64,000 bases of DNA from assembly GCA_963556195.1 (NCBI GenBank), contig OY744525.1, forward strand, positions 54,827,946 to 54,891,945, given 5' to 3'. The position numbers and the translations under genes are program-made. The stretch is from Sepiola atlantica (Eukaryota; Mollusca; Cephalopoda; Sepiida; Sepiolidae). The notes under the pieces were generated by a model, which saw only the letters and a list, made by a program, of their open reading frames with translations, ran no database searches and had not been told where the DNA came from. Shown one piece after another: positions 53,455 to 63,892 of the stretch (positions are counted from its first letter, which is position 1; each line of letters starts with the position of its first letter).

Positions 53455-54100
53455 TTGCCAGGCACTTTAAAATGTTGTGACTAGTTTCGTAATTCACATT
53501 ATTGATTGTGGGAAGTTTAGTTTTTATGTAGAGGGCTTCAAGAATTTTTAATCTTTTGATATTGTGGTGTATCATTTTAGTATTGTTAACAAATGCATCC
53601 GAAATTTAAATTGGATGAAAAAGCTCTTGAAATATAATACATCTGCTACATATACCCCATCAACTCTGATAATAAAATAAGATTTATCATTTATTATTAA
53701 AAAAATGAAAACATCGAACCATGTAGTTAAAATAACACTTCTCAGACCCAAAATACATTAGGAAAAACCAATGTAATATATCAGTTTCAATACCTCATGG
53801 GAGAATGTATCGCTGACAATAACAGTAAAACTAATTCTTACATCGGTTTCACTACCACAACACTTTCCCCGAAGATTCACTTTACATCTCTCCCACACTA
53901 GCTCCATTTGCCAACACCTAAAAAAAACATGACTGCCCACTTCTCAATATAGGCACATTCTAGTTAACAATACTAAAGTAATACAATACATTAAAAGACT
54001 AAACATTCTTGAAGCCCTCTACATAAAAACTAAACATACAACAATCAATCATGTGAATTACGAAACTTGTCACAACATTTTAAAGTGTCTAGCATAGTAA
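53455..54100. mobile_element. Two Penelope-like C termini in inverted orientation
   Basis: 53987-54097 (+) reads RLNILEALYIKTKHTTINHV then NYETCHNILKCLA, stop. 53461-53565 (-) reads the same with few changes (LKILEALYIKTKLPTINNVN, YETSHNILKCLA). They face each other across ~420 bp. Between them, on the minus strand, an exon-like block (CWQMELVWERCKVNLRGKCC ... SDTFSHE) lies at 53800-53925 with AG/GT edges; I do not recognise it. Confidence 0.72.
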
Positions 54101-54334
54101 TTAACGTTACCAAATTCTTAGCCGTTTGAATCTTGAACGCGCTTAGAACATAATCAAATTCTTAGTGGTTAAGCAATCAAACTTTTGAATTTTGCACGCT
54201 CTTAAAACGTAATCACGCTTTCTATTGATCCTTATAGATGCTCTTTTTTAAGTTGTAACTTACCAACCGTTATAATAATAATAACAAAAATCAACAGTAA
54301 AGACATATTTGTAAAGACAGCAAGAATAAAACTG

Positions 54335-54372
54335 CCTGAAGATGATTTGACGAATCAAACCGAAAGTACTCG
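54335..54372 (+). ncRNA. Hammerhead-like motif downstream of the Penelope-like end
   Basis: CCTGAAGATGATTTGACGAA then TCAAACCGAAAGTACTCG: a CTGANGA box, a potential hairpin (TGATT/AATCA) and a GAAA box in order, about 240 nt past the Penelope-like stop codon. Hammerhead ribozymes are known in the terminal repeats of Penelope-like elements. Pairing of the outer stem is not established, so activity is unproven. Confidence 0.4.
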
Positions 54373-54514
54373 CGAAAAAGGAAATAAAATGGAACAAAAA
54401 CCCACGGGACTTACGTACACAAATTTGACCGAAATACTAAATGGACGATTCGGAAAATTGAAAAACTAAAAAAATCTTATCAAGCAAAAGTACTCCGTGT
54501 TATTTAATAATGTT

Positions 54515-54517
<3 letters not shown>

Positions 54518-54604
<87 letters not shown>
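54518..54604. repeat. (TA)n microsatellite
   Basis: About 86 bp of TA. Confidence 0.95.
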
Positions 54605-54608
<4 letters not shown>

Positions 54609-54769
54609 TAATCCGTGTACGCGTTTCATTATTTTACTAATCATCAATACGGCTCGACTTTGACAGAGGCTCGAAACCACCATCACGATGCTCGTGGCCT
54701 AATAATTTACCTCTGTTTTTTTTTGTTATTGATTTTCTTAAGCGCCGTTGAGCGAATGAACACTCATTC

Positions 54770-54772
<3 letters not shown>
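54605..54772. other. Spacer between two (TA)n arrays
   Basis: Contains 'aaaagtaatccgtgt', echoed at 54835 and 54489, and 'cgatgctcgtggcctaataa', which resembles the head of the tRNA SINE at 44045. Probably composite repeat debris. Confidence 0.4.

Positions 54773-54820
<48 letters not shown>
54773..54820. repeat. (TA)n microsatellite
   Basis: About 46 bp of TA, left flank of the Penelope-like element. Confidence 0.95.
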
Positions 54821-54823
<3 letters not shown>

Positions 54824-54904
54824 TAAGAGAAGGATGAAAGTAATCCGACGTGATGGGAAAATGAAAAAGGAAAACCAAAAAATGGATGTTTTTTATGTGT
54901 ACAT

Positions 54905-54945
54905 CAACGTTTCGTCTTTATTTATAAGACTTCATCAGGATGATA
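54905..54945 (-). ncRNA. Hammerhead-like motif, left end
   Basis: Minus-strand CTGATGA (54938-54932), GTCTT...AAGAC hairpin, GAAAC (54913-54909). It is the inverted partner of 56120-56165 with identical sequence by eye. One extra A sits between CTGATGA and the hairpin, which departs from the textbook core. Confidence 0.5.
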
Positions 54946-55059
54946 AAATAGAGAAAAAATGTCATGCAAGTACAGATACATGTAGGGTAGACATATTGGG
55001 AAAAATAGAATGAAATAGTGGCCAACTGCTGGGTGGACGTCCGTATTTGTTGGAGAAAT

Positions 55060-55371
55060 AGAAATGAATTTTACGTGGGAGAAACACAACGTGAATTAAA
55101 GAAACGATTAAATGAACACAAAAGGGACATAAAAAAACAACAACCCTCTTAGTGCACTTTTCTCCCATGCACTAGAACATGGTCATGCGTTCAAATTTGA
55201 ACAAGCCAAAATCACTAAATATATCCACAACAAATCTCGGCGAAGATTATTAGAAACTGCCCTCATCACCGCCTCCACCACCATCAAGCAACGTAATGGT
55301 TTCTTTAACCTATCACCCTTAATAAGCAAGATCATCCTCACAGAACAAAGACTCTTGCCTGATCATGGTTA
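55060..55371 (+). pseudogene. GIY-YIG endonuclease domain of the Penelope-like element
   Basis: The first frame reads NEFYVGETQRELKKRLNEHK (the YVG of the GIY-YIG motif and the following Arg) and runs to a stop at 55149. Shifting one base, the second frame continues FSHALEHGHAFKFEQAKITK then KSRRRLLETALITASTTIKQ, with the family Glu (LLETAL), to a stop at 55369-55371. In intact elements this domain nicks target DNA for insertion. The frameshift and the missing upstream GIY strand show that the copy is dead. Confidence 0.85.
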
Positions 55372-56119
55372 ACTTTTTTCATCTCCAACCTCTATAACAC
55401 TCTCCCATTTACTTTTCCCTTTCTTTTTTTTTCTCCTTGAATCTTCATTTTCTCCTTACTTTTTCCTCACACTTTTAATACTGCAGTCCAAATAAACTTT
55501 CTCATGTTCCAAATATCTCAAATATTCCATACCCACCCTTTCAATCACCGCCCTCCTCCACCCCCCCCAATCCCTCACTCATTGCTATCATTTTCCAAAT
55601 ATTTCAAATATTTCACACCCTATCACAACAAATCCTCCCTCTCCCCCACTCAACTATTTTCTCCCATACCCCGTCTTAAATTCCCTCATTTTCTCAAAAC
55701 GCTCTCTAAGACCATAACTTTCGCCCATCCACCAAAATCACAGCCCCCTTCCTCTCTACCCATCCTCCTTTCCCTGCATACACCCCCATACACAAACATT
55801 CCAACTTACTTTTTCCCCTTCAATCTTGAACCGCAGCCATCTGGTCAAACACCTCCCTCCCCCCCTCTTCCTCACCTCCCTCTCTGCCATCCACTTTACC
55901 CCTGCTCATCCCCCACCTCTTTCTCTTACCACCAGCCACAGTAGTCCTGGCTCACCCCATCCTTCCATTTTTCCCCCACTCATTCTTTTCTACATTCATT
56001 TCTATTTCTCCAACAAATACGGACGTCCACCCAGCAGTTGGCCACTATTTCATTCTATTTTCCCCAATATGTCTACCCTACATGTATCTGTACTTGCATG
56101 ACATTTTTTCTCTATTTTA

Positions 56120-56165
56120 TCATCCTGATGAAGTCTTATAAATAAAGACGAAACGTTGATGTACA
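56120..56165 (+). ncRNA. Hammerhead-like motif, right end
   Basis: CTGATGA (56125-56131), stem GTCTT/AAGAC with an AT-rich loop, GAAAC (56150-56154), then a possible very short stem III (ACG-TTGA-TGT) before a GTA trinucleotide. The orientation agrees with the element's coding strand. The outer stem is not evident by eye. Confidence 0.5.
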
Positions 56166-56205
56166 CATAAAAAACATCCATCTTTTGGTTTTCCTTTTTC
56201 ATTTT

Positions 56206-56207
<2 letters not shown>

Positions 56208-56266
<59 letters not shown>
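56208..56266. repeat. (TA)n microsatellite
   Basis: About 58 bp of TA between the Penelope-like element and the SINE. Confidence 0.95.
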
Positions 56267-56268
<2 letters not shown>

Positions 56269-56588
56269 TCCTCCCACAGCGGTATAATGTGACACAAGGT
56301 CGGGAAAGTGGGATTTGAAAAGCCAGCGCCCGAGAAGGTGAGCATTCTGGCCTACAAAAAATGCCTGGGCAGCCCCGTCGGCATTCCCCGGTAGGGGCGC
56401 CTCAGGCAGTAAGCGATAAACTTACTCCACCCCAAAGAGGAGAGGCGAAGTCTGGGAGGGTGGACCTCCTAGAACTGCACAGGACAAACCCACAAACCGG
56501 CGGAATCAAGACCCGAAGGCCAAGACGACACCGGTCTATAGGGTGCAGTATCCATCGGAACAGATACTACACTTTGATCCTGGCCAAA

Positions 56589-56590
<2 letters not shown>
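56267..56590 (-). mobile_element. U2-headed SINE, subfamily A, inside (TA)n
   Basis: Full body, tail and head on the minus strand (head 56552-56590: 'cggaacagatactacacttt', 'gatcctggccaaaag'). Both borders pass straight into long (TA)n, so any target duplication would be made of TA and invisible. Confidence 0.93.

Positions 56591-56648
<58 letters not shown>
56591..56648. repeat. (TA)n microsatellite
   Basis: About 57 bp of TA. Confidence 0.95.
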
Positions 56649-56653
<5 letters not shown>

Positions 56654-57530
56654 TGTTTGTTATTCCATGTATGCTCTTAGAATAGTATTTTAAGGATGAT
56701 TGGTGATGTATGAAGTATAAAAACGATGTTGTTGTTTTTGTAATTATTATATTTTATTCTGATATTTCGAGTATTCCTTCGCTCTTTGTGCAGCGTTCAT
56801 TCTTTGCTTTAAAACTAAATATTTACTTATAGATTTGTTGTTTTTTTAATTATTTTCAGATACTCGTAAAACCCGCGTAATGCGTGCATATATTTTCGCA
56901 AATAAACGTGTGTGTAGGGAGAGAGGGGGGGGCATACATTAAACGACTTGATCTTTCTATTTTTGTCTCAAATGTTTTACCCGTAATTGATTGAAAGTAG
57001 TGATTTGATAAACTCACTGTGAGATTTTCATCTATATATTCTTCACGTGTTACATTTTTCCTATTTATCCACTCGTGCCATTTCCCTGTGCCATTTTTAC
57101 TTGTGCTATTTTACCGTGTCTTTTCGTTCGGTGCCATTTTTACCTAAATTTGTTATTATGATCTGTAGATTTTAGTTTTCCTAGTAGTTTAAAAAAAAAA
57201 AATATTTGTCATTTTATCATTTAGCAATGGAAAATTAAGTTTTAAACAACAACAACAAAATACAAAAAAACAAAAACAAAATGAAAAGAAACATTTTTGG
57301 AATCGGAAAATAGGCTTACATCTTTCCGATTCCGATACCGTCAAAAGTTCCGATTTTTCCGATTCCCGATTCCGATTTATCGTCCCAACACTAATATAGA
57401 CACACATATGCACACAGGCTAATTTAATGCGTCATGTGTGTACGCACTCACGCACATCTATTTACGCATTCATCTGTGATGTACGTTTAAGCATGCACTT
57501 CCGTGCACACACAAGCCACTAAACCATCTG
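56649..57530. other. Non-coding sequence
   Basis: At 57325-57385 the word 'ttccgatt' recurs about six times in a short imperfect repeat. Nothing else recognised. Confidence 0.45.
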
Positions 57531-57537
57531 CAAAACA

Positions 57538-57840
57538 TTGAGTATCCAGTGTAGCAGCAAGTCCTGGGAACATATACCAAAAAGAACAGTTGGAAATAAG
57601 TCATATACTACCCACTATGACTATGCAATTCATAGAGCTACATGCCTGGAAAACGGAGTTGTTAAACCTGACATAGTGATATGGGACAAGAGAGAGAAAG
57701 TAGCAACCCTAGTTGAAGTCAGTGTCGCTAATGATGCTGGCTTTAACAGAGCTGAGAGGGAGAAGATAACGAAATACCAAGGTCTTATGGCGAACATACC
57801 CGGTGAACCAAGTGCTGTACGAAATGAAAAGAAACTGTAA
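57538..57840 (+). mobile_element. Non-LTR retrotransposon C-terminal nuclease-like fragment
   Basis: An open frame with HYDYAIHRATCLENGVVKPD then IVIWDKREKVATLVEVSVAN and KITKYQGLMANIPGEPS. The KPDIVIWD...VEVSV spacing resembles restriction-like endonuclease ends of non-LTR elements. The last ~30 bp ('gcgaacatacccggtgaac') are repeated, diverged, at 57916-57945, suggesting a local duplication. Assignment to a clade is not possible by eye. Confidence 0.6.
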
Positions 57841-59940
57841 TTTTAAGGAGATCTCTATTCTTCTAGTATTTATAGGAGCAACCGGGCTCACGAAAAAGAA
57901 TAAAAAAAAAAACTACCTGGCGAATATACCGGGTGAACAAAGTGCAAAATAATTGCGCTTAAAGGGACGGGTAGAATCTTACAAAGATCTCACAGTTTGA
58001 GTCTCTGAAATAGTGGGTGAGTGTCTGGCATCCGGTAGGATGCCCCATCCCTAGCAAAAACAAAAAGATAAGAAAATTGAAAATAAAAGAAAAGAAATAA
58101 CGCGTAAATTTCCCCGTGATGAATTACATAACGGTGACCATAGACGTACGTAGGTGGTGGGTGGAGTGGTGTAGAGTGGGGGGTTCTCTTTCGAACCGTC
58201 GCTGTAGAATCATCTCAAATGCAAATAATCGGACTGAAGAGACGCCGACGCGCGTCCGTTTTTTTTTGGTGTGCTTTTTTTTTTGGTGTGCTTTTTTTTG
58301 GTTGGAGATGGAAATGAGATTAAGCCAATCGCATTTGACGTCGTTCATCAATCAAACTCAAAATTACTTTTTTTTCTTTTGCTTCAATCGATTTTGAAGA
58401 ATTTAAAATTAAGTGTACAAAAATTGCATTCGTTTCGGAATTAATTAGCCGCACACTTCGTCGTGAATCTAAATCGCCCTTTTCTGTCTCCATGACAGAA
58501 GAGATTAGCGTCAATTCTGTTACGTTTATTTTTGGCTCAGGTCCAGGGCCGGGTTTTCCTATCAGCAACATAAGTCATTGGCTTAAAGCTCACCACTAAC
58601 GGGTGGAATACCGATGTAGGCTAGCATACCCTATATTTCAATAAGCTAAAATAAAGTAACGGAAAATACAGCCGTTTATTTCAGATGCTTCTTTCCCAAT
58701 ACGTGGATTCCCAGATCACGTGACAACGTGGCGGTTAATCATTGGTTATTTAGCAATGTAATCACTAATATAAAAAATATTTAAAAAAAACGTGACTCAG
58801 AAATTCACTTCCTTTTTCCCTTTTCCCACTTGACCACCGAGGTAAACCTATCTTTTGTCCTCTGAGTTTAACCCATCGTTTGTCCACCGCTTCTATCCAC
58901 CCAGACAATTTCTGTTGACATGCGGTTAGTCGTTCCTCTATCAAGACCAGTTTTGTCTAGATGCTTTTAAGACAATATGCGATCAATATCCACTTCATCA
59001 GACTAGTTCTGCTTGACGTATTTTTGGGACCAGATCTCTACAAAATTTAGTTTGACGAATAATAGTGCAGACACTTGTTAGAAAATATGGCAACAACTTA
59101 TGAATTTAATTAAGGTTTTAAGATGTAAAATTATAATAGTTATATCTTCCTTTCTCTGTCTGAAATCATATAAATGATAATAACAGAAGAATTATTTCCC
59201 CTTGTTGTACTGTTCCTAATGAAGGTATGGGCTTATCTCGACTGAATTTAGCGTCAACTAAGTGTAGCATCTGGTGTGAAGTTAGCATGAAACGGTTTAA
59301 CGAAAACATGAAAGATAAATAAATAGTAGGGACTATGAAATGTTACTCCTTTTGCTCTACTGATATACATAAGTATTTAAAATATGAAACTATATTTTAA
59401 ATTATTAGTTTTTTAGGGGAAATTAAGCTTTGTTTATTGGAAAATAATATCGATTAAAAACTGATTCACACTAATTGTTGCTTTTTAAAAGGGATCCTAT
59501 CCTGGAAAATATTTTTGATTTTCGTGTTATTTCACTTGTTAATGAAAAAAGGACCGTATCAGACCCATCCTACCGGACTTTGTTTTGTTCTTGGAACTAA
59601 CTGAATTGGAATTGATAAAGTCTATATGCTGATGAGGTAAATATAAAAGTTTGCAAAGTTTTACCCTGATGTAATAGTGATAATAAAGATTTTTGAAACG
59701 CGCGTACATATGGACAAATATTGTTAAGTGTTACTTTTCGGAAAATGATGATAAAATATTAATTATGCCATAATCCACTGAATTATGAGACGACAGCTCT
59801 GCTTGACAAAACATGTTAACCATTGAGCTTAATTTTATCTTCAGTATTCAAAATATCTTATTTTTTAATAAATAAATAATGTATTATGTAATCCCTTGTG
59901 AATATCGCAATTGTTTTGATTCTTTAACTTAAACTTTTAC
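57841..59940. other. Non-coding sequence
   Basis: No gene or element with clear borders. The 'attcttctagta' at 57860-57871 matches the Helitron-like ends but lacks the hairpin. Confidence 0.4.
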
Positions 59941-59944
59941 ATAT

Positions 59945-60130
59945 ACAATTATTTAATAAATAAATATATTATTTTCAAATTGACCCATATACACATGTAT
60001 TTCAAGCCAAACCTGCAGTCATCAATATGAGACAATTCCTGTCAGTCGCACGATTCGAACCCCAATACGAAAGTCGGAGCGTTAACCGTTGCGGCCAACA
60101 CGCATTGCCGTACAAATTGGAGAGTCAATT
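59945..60130 (-). mobile_element. tRNA-derived SINE, copy 1 of 2
   Basis: Read on the minus strand: 'tgttggccgcaacggttaac' (box A region), 'ggggttcgaatcg' (box B), body to 'atacatgtgtatatgggtca'. The homologous copy is 61585-61735. A (TA)n tract follows at 60138. Confidence 0.7.
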
Positions 60131-60135
60131 AACGT

Positions 60136-60137
<2 letters not shown>

Positions 60138-60173
<36 letters not shown>
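60138..60173. repeat. (TA)n microsatellite
   Basis: About 36 bp of TA at the head side of the minus-strand SINE. Confidence 0.95.
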
Positions 60174-60177
<4 letters not shown>

Positions 60178-61064
60178 TTAACATGTAAAAATATATTGAT
60201 AACATGAACAACAAACAGTATTTTTTCAAAAGTGCTCAATACGAAATAGAGCTTTAAAATATACATTATATAAACATTTAAAATGGTCTACACAAATTCA
60301 TTCATGTTTCGATACAACAGTGCACCCCGACAGTGCACCTTCTTACTCTCGTTACCATAAATTTACTTTTTATTTTTTAGTTTTTTTAAAAAAGTTAATT
60401 CTAACCAGATTCTGGATTTCAAAGGATTTCAAAGTTGCCCCCCCCCCTCTTCTTGACTGTTCGTATTCCTTTAACGGCTCACATTTATCAAATTAAAATT
60501 TAAAATTAAGATTGAATTAAAGAAGAAAAAAAATTGAAGAAGAAAAAGAAAATAAATAAAATAATAAAATTATAATAAATAGTATATGAATAAACAAATA
60601 TTAATAAGATGATAAGCTTTAGCTGAATAATTATACAATTAAATTATGATATGAATAATTAATTTTGATGTCCAATCAGCTTATCTTAATCCTTTTTCTG
60701 CATACCTACTTTCAATTCTCTACGGTATCTCATCAACAGTTGATCCTATCAGTCCACCTTGTTTTTTCGACCACTCGGTCATATTTTTTTTGTCTTTTGA
60801 TAATGAGAGGAACGCTCTCGAAAATTTAAGTTTACCTTATTCCGGAACTTTTAATTGCCTGACACTAACCACTTTTTTTATTTACTGTTCTGGTATTTAA
60901 TCTGTTTTACGTGAAATATTAATAAATTGATTTGAGATTCCATTCTTATTTTCTCTTCTCATTTATTTTTGTTCATCTTTTCCACCTTCCGGTATATTTT
61001 TCACATTGCTCTTGCCTCGGATTTCAAACTCTCATCCCCCCCCCACACACACATATCGGTTTCG
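60174..61064. other. AT-rich non-coding sequence
   Basis: C run at 60439-60447. Nothing else recognised. Confidence 0.4.
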
Positions 61065-61463
61065 ATTTTCTTTCTCTTTTAAAATTAATATCGCATCTTT
61101 AACATGCTTTGAAGGTATTTTATTTTACCTCACTCCTTATTATTAAGTTGCATTTGGATGCTTGAAAAAAAAATGAACTTTAAATTTATACCTAACTCGC
61201 GTGCATGCGTGATTTCATATTTGAAAGTGAAAAAAACAACAACATCTCATACGCCCGGTTCGCACCAGCAGGAGCCGGACAATCCGATAAGATCAGGATC
61301 TACAAACACATTGAAAAGGCCAATTCTATTTGGCGAAATATTTGTATTACTATAAACTAAAATGAAAGTTTATAAAAAAAATCGGTTTCGATTTTCTTTT
61401 TCTTTTAAAATTAATATCGCATCTTTAACATGCTTTGAAGGTATTTTATTTTACCTCACTCCT

Positions 61464-61468
<5 letters not shown>
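61065..61468. repeat. Direct repeat (two ~80-bp copies) bracketing ~240 bp
   Basis: 61066-61143 and 61383-61468 share 'cggtttcgattttctttctc', 'taatatcgcatctttaacat' and 'cctcactccttatta' almost without change. The intervening piece contains a short GC-richer stretch, 'cgcccggttcgcaccagcag', unlike its surroundings. Confidence 0.85.
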
Positions 61469-61511
<43 letters not shown>

Positions 61512-61525
61512 ATATTATTTATAAA

Positions 61526-61564
<39 letters not shown>
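61467..61564. repeat. Two (TA)n tracts with an inverted spacer
   Basis: TA runs at 61467-61507 and 61531-61562. 'attatttataaataatta' lies between and after them. Confidence 0.9.
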
Positions 61565-61567
<3 letters not shown>

Positions 61568-61576
61568 TTTATAAAT

Positions 61577-61740
61577 AATATTTTTCAAATTAACCCATAT
61601 ACACATGTGTTTCATACCAAACCTGCAATCCCTGTCGGTCGTACGGTTCGAACCCCGATACAAAAGTCATATATAACTCAGTATTCAGAGCACGTACCGA
61701 TGTGCCCACCACGTCTGGAAATGGGAGAGTAAATTAACGT
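61577..61740 (-). mobile_element. tRNA-derived SINE, copy 2 of 2
   Basis: Shares 'tacggttcgaaccccgata', 'aaacctgcaat' and 'acccatatacacatgtg' with 59945-60130. A (TA)n tract follows at 61772. Confidence 0.7.
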
Positions 61741-61769
61741 CTTAATGGCAAATTCGGCGGCCATAAGCA

Positions 61770-61771
<2 letters not shown>

Positions 61772-61828
<57 letters not shown>
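61772..61828. repeat. (TA)n microsatellite
   Basis: About 56 bp of TA. Confidence 0.95.
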
Positions 61829-61830
<2 letters not shown>

Positions 61831-62540
61831 CGTATAATTATAATTTTAAATTCTTTTCGTTGTTTGTTTGTATTTCAGATTTTTTATCTTCAAATTACTG
61901 TAATTTTTCCTAGTTTTATTTTATTGCTTTCATGATTTATTATATCTAGTTTTTTTTAAAAACTATTTTTTATTATCTTTCACTTTCTTTTTTTAATATT
62001 ACTATTTTAAAAATAATTTTATTTTTATTCATATATTTTTTTCTTTCTAGATTTAAATATTTTAAATTTTCTGTATCCAATATATTTATAAATACTAATA
62101 TTTGTATATTGTCGATGTTACATTTTGATTACTGTGAAATTGCATTATAAGGAGTTCTGGTTTTCTCACATTAACGGAGTATTTGTTTATTTTAAGTAAT
62201 GCTAAAAGATGTTCTCTCATGTGATTACATTATAAGAAGGTGCTGATAAAAAGACTTTTTGGAATCATCTAAAAATATAATACAAAATAAAATTTTCCAA
62301 ATTGTTTTAGAAACGATCGTACGTCAAATATTCGTTGTGTCTATTGGTATTAAAAAAAATATTTATTAAAAAATATTATTAAGCCCCGTAAGTGCGCACG
62401 TTTAGAGACATTAAATTGAGATTCAAATTTAGATGCGTTGCAAGTTCTTGCCGTTTAGGTAGATAAGGACACCGTCTGTTTCTCGTTCTTGTGTGTGTAA
62501 ATAAAAATACAAGACTGCTTTCTCTCCCATTTGAAATGAT
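61829..62540. other. AT-rich non-coding sequence
   Basis: Nothing recognised. Confidence 0.4.
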
Positions 62541-62541
62541 A

Positions 62542-62660
62542 TTGCCACGAGGGCCTCGCAGAATTGGTACGATATATTCGGATCAGGGGTTCGAATCGTT
62601 CGTCCAGCAGTACAATTTCATCATCCATACTGATCAGTGTTTGTGAACACGAAACATATA
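62542..62660 (+). mobile_element. tRNA-derived SINE fragment
   Basis: 'gagggcctcgcagaattggt' (box A), 'aggggttcgaatcg' (box B), then 'catccatactgatcagtg'. Related to 44036-44200. Confidence 0.6.
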
Positions 62661-62702
62661 TGTCTATGGATATTAAAAAAATATTTATTTATTAAATATA
62701 AT

Positions 62703-62704
<2 letters not shown>

Positions 62705-62746
<42 letters not shown>

Positions 62747-62751
62747 AGCTT

Positions 62752-62790
<39 letters not shown>

Positions 62791-62797
62791 CAAGCTG

Positions 62798-62838
<41 letters not shown>

Positions 62839-62842
62839 CAAG

Positions 62843-62916
<74 letters not shown>

Positions 62917-62939
62917 AGCTGACACACACACACACACAC

Positions 62940-63021
<82 letters not shown>
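62705..63021. repeat. Compound (TA)n/(CA)n array with higher-order period
   Basis: Blocks of TA and CA are separated by 'caagctga' or 'caagctca' (near 62745, 62790, 62838, 62915), giving repeated (TA)n-caagct-(CA)n modules. All open frames here are simple-repeat artefacts. Confidence 0.95.
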
Positions 63022-63023
<2 letters not shown>

Positions 63024-63545
63024 TAGCTGACATTGCCGACCTGCTATTGTTTCGCAAGTGTCAATACTTATAGTACTTGAAACATTCATTTAAAATAATA
63101 AACATTTCATTCATAACTTTCCTGTAAACATGAAACAAAATATTTTTCACTTTTTTATATCAATAGATAAACATTAACATTTTGGTAATTCCAATACAAA
63201 TTTATATATCTTTGAAATGTGAGCGTAAAAAAAGAAAAGAAAGAGAAAATCAATTTGCCTTTTCACTTGCGATTCAGAAGTAGATCGCAACTTGTTTAAA
63301 ATGAACTCCCTCTAAAAAAGGAACATTTGAACACAAATACGAAATATGTTTTTAAAAAAATAAAACAATATTGCGAAACTGAGCTATTTGTTATGTTAAC
63401 ACCAAAACAGTAATTGAATTAAAAAAACATTAACAAATAATATTTAATTAATAAGATGACGTTTTTAAAACCAATATGCAAATTAATTAGCCTTGCTACT
63501 AATATACATAATTATTATATAAAAAGATCGTGTGTCTATTTTGTG
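63022..63545. other. AT-rich non-coding sequence
   Basis: Nothing recognised. Confidence 0.4.
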
Positions 63546-63550
63546 AAGTG

Positions 63551-63892
63551 GAATGGCCTTTTGGCTAAGATCAGAGTGTAGTGTCTGTTCCGACGGGTGC
63601 TCACTCTGTAAACCGGAATCGTCTTGACCTTCGGGTCTTGATTCCGCCGGTCTGAGGTATTGTCCTGTGCAGTTCTAGGAGGTCCACTTTCCCAGGCTTT
63701 ACCTTTTCACCCTTTGAGAAGGCGTTAGTTTATCGCTAATCGCCTGAGGCGCCCAAACCGGGGAATACCGACGGGGATGCCAAGGCATTTTTTGACGGTC
63801 AGAGTGCTCTTCTTCCTCTCGGGCGCTGACTTATCAAATCCCACTTTCCCGACCTTGTGTCACATCTTACCGCTGTGGGAGGTAGATAAATA
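63551..63892 (+). mobile_element. U2-headed SINE, subfamily A
   Basis: Best U2 match in the window: GGCCTTTTGGCTAAGATC, then AGAGTGTAGTGTCTGTTCC. The body has 'cttgattccgccggtctg', 'ttctaggaggtccac' and 'gctaatcgcctgaggcgcc'. The tail is 'gaccttgtgtcacatctt', 'accgctgtgggaggtaga'. Full length. The rest of the window (63893-64000) shows nothing further. Confidence 0.95.

Larger units (their letters stand above)
54821..56207 (+). mobile_element. Truncated Penelope-like element with inverted ends
   Basis: The ends (about 54840-55070 and 55994-56207) are inverted copies of ~215-230 bp. A GIY-YIG endonuclease reading lies between (55060-55371). It is followed by a pyrimidine-rich 3' region (55375-55990). 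Each inverted end holds a hammerhead-like CTGATGA...GAAAC motif. The RT is absent, so the copy is 5'-truncated, which is usual for these elements. (TA)n lies immediately on both sides. Confidence 0.85.

Noticed and set aside
55504..55944. 146-codon Pro/Ser-rich frame
   Set aside because: It lies in the pyrimidine-rich 3' region of the Penelope-like element; composition explains the open frame.
60040..60120. Possible tRNA gene on the minus strand
   Set aside because: Box A and box B are present but there is no consistent cloverleaf, and the homologous copy at 61.6 kb shares non-tRNA sequence, so it is a SINE.
62692..63089. Open frames of 79-121 codons in the TA/CA array
   Set aside because: They consist of Tyr-Ile or Thr-His alternation produced by dinucleotide repeats; there is no coding evidence. 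The same applies to frames in the arrays at 43.5, 43.9, 50.1, 54.6 and 56.6 kb.
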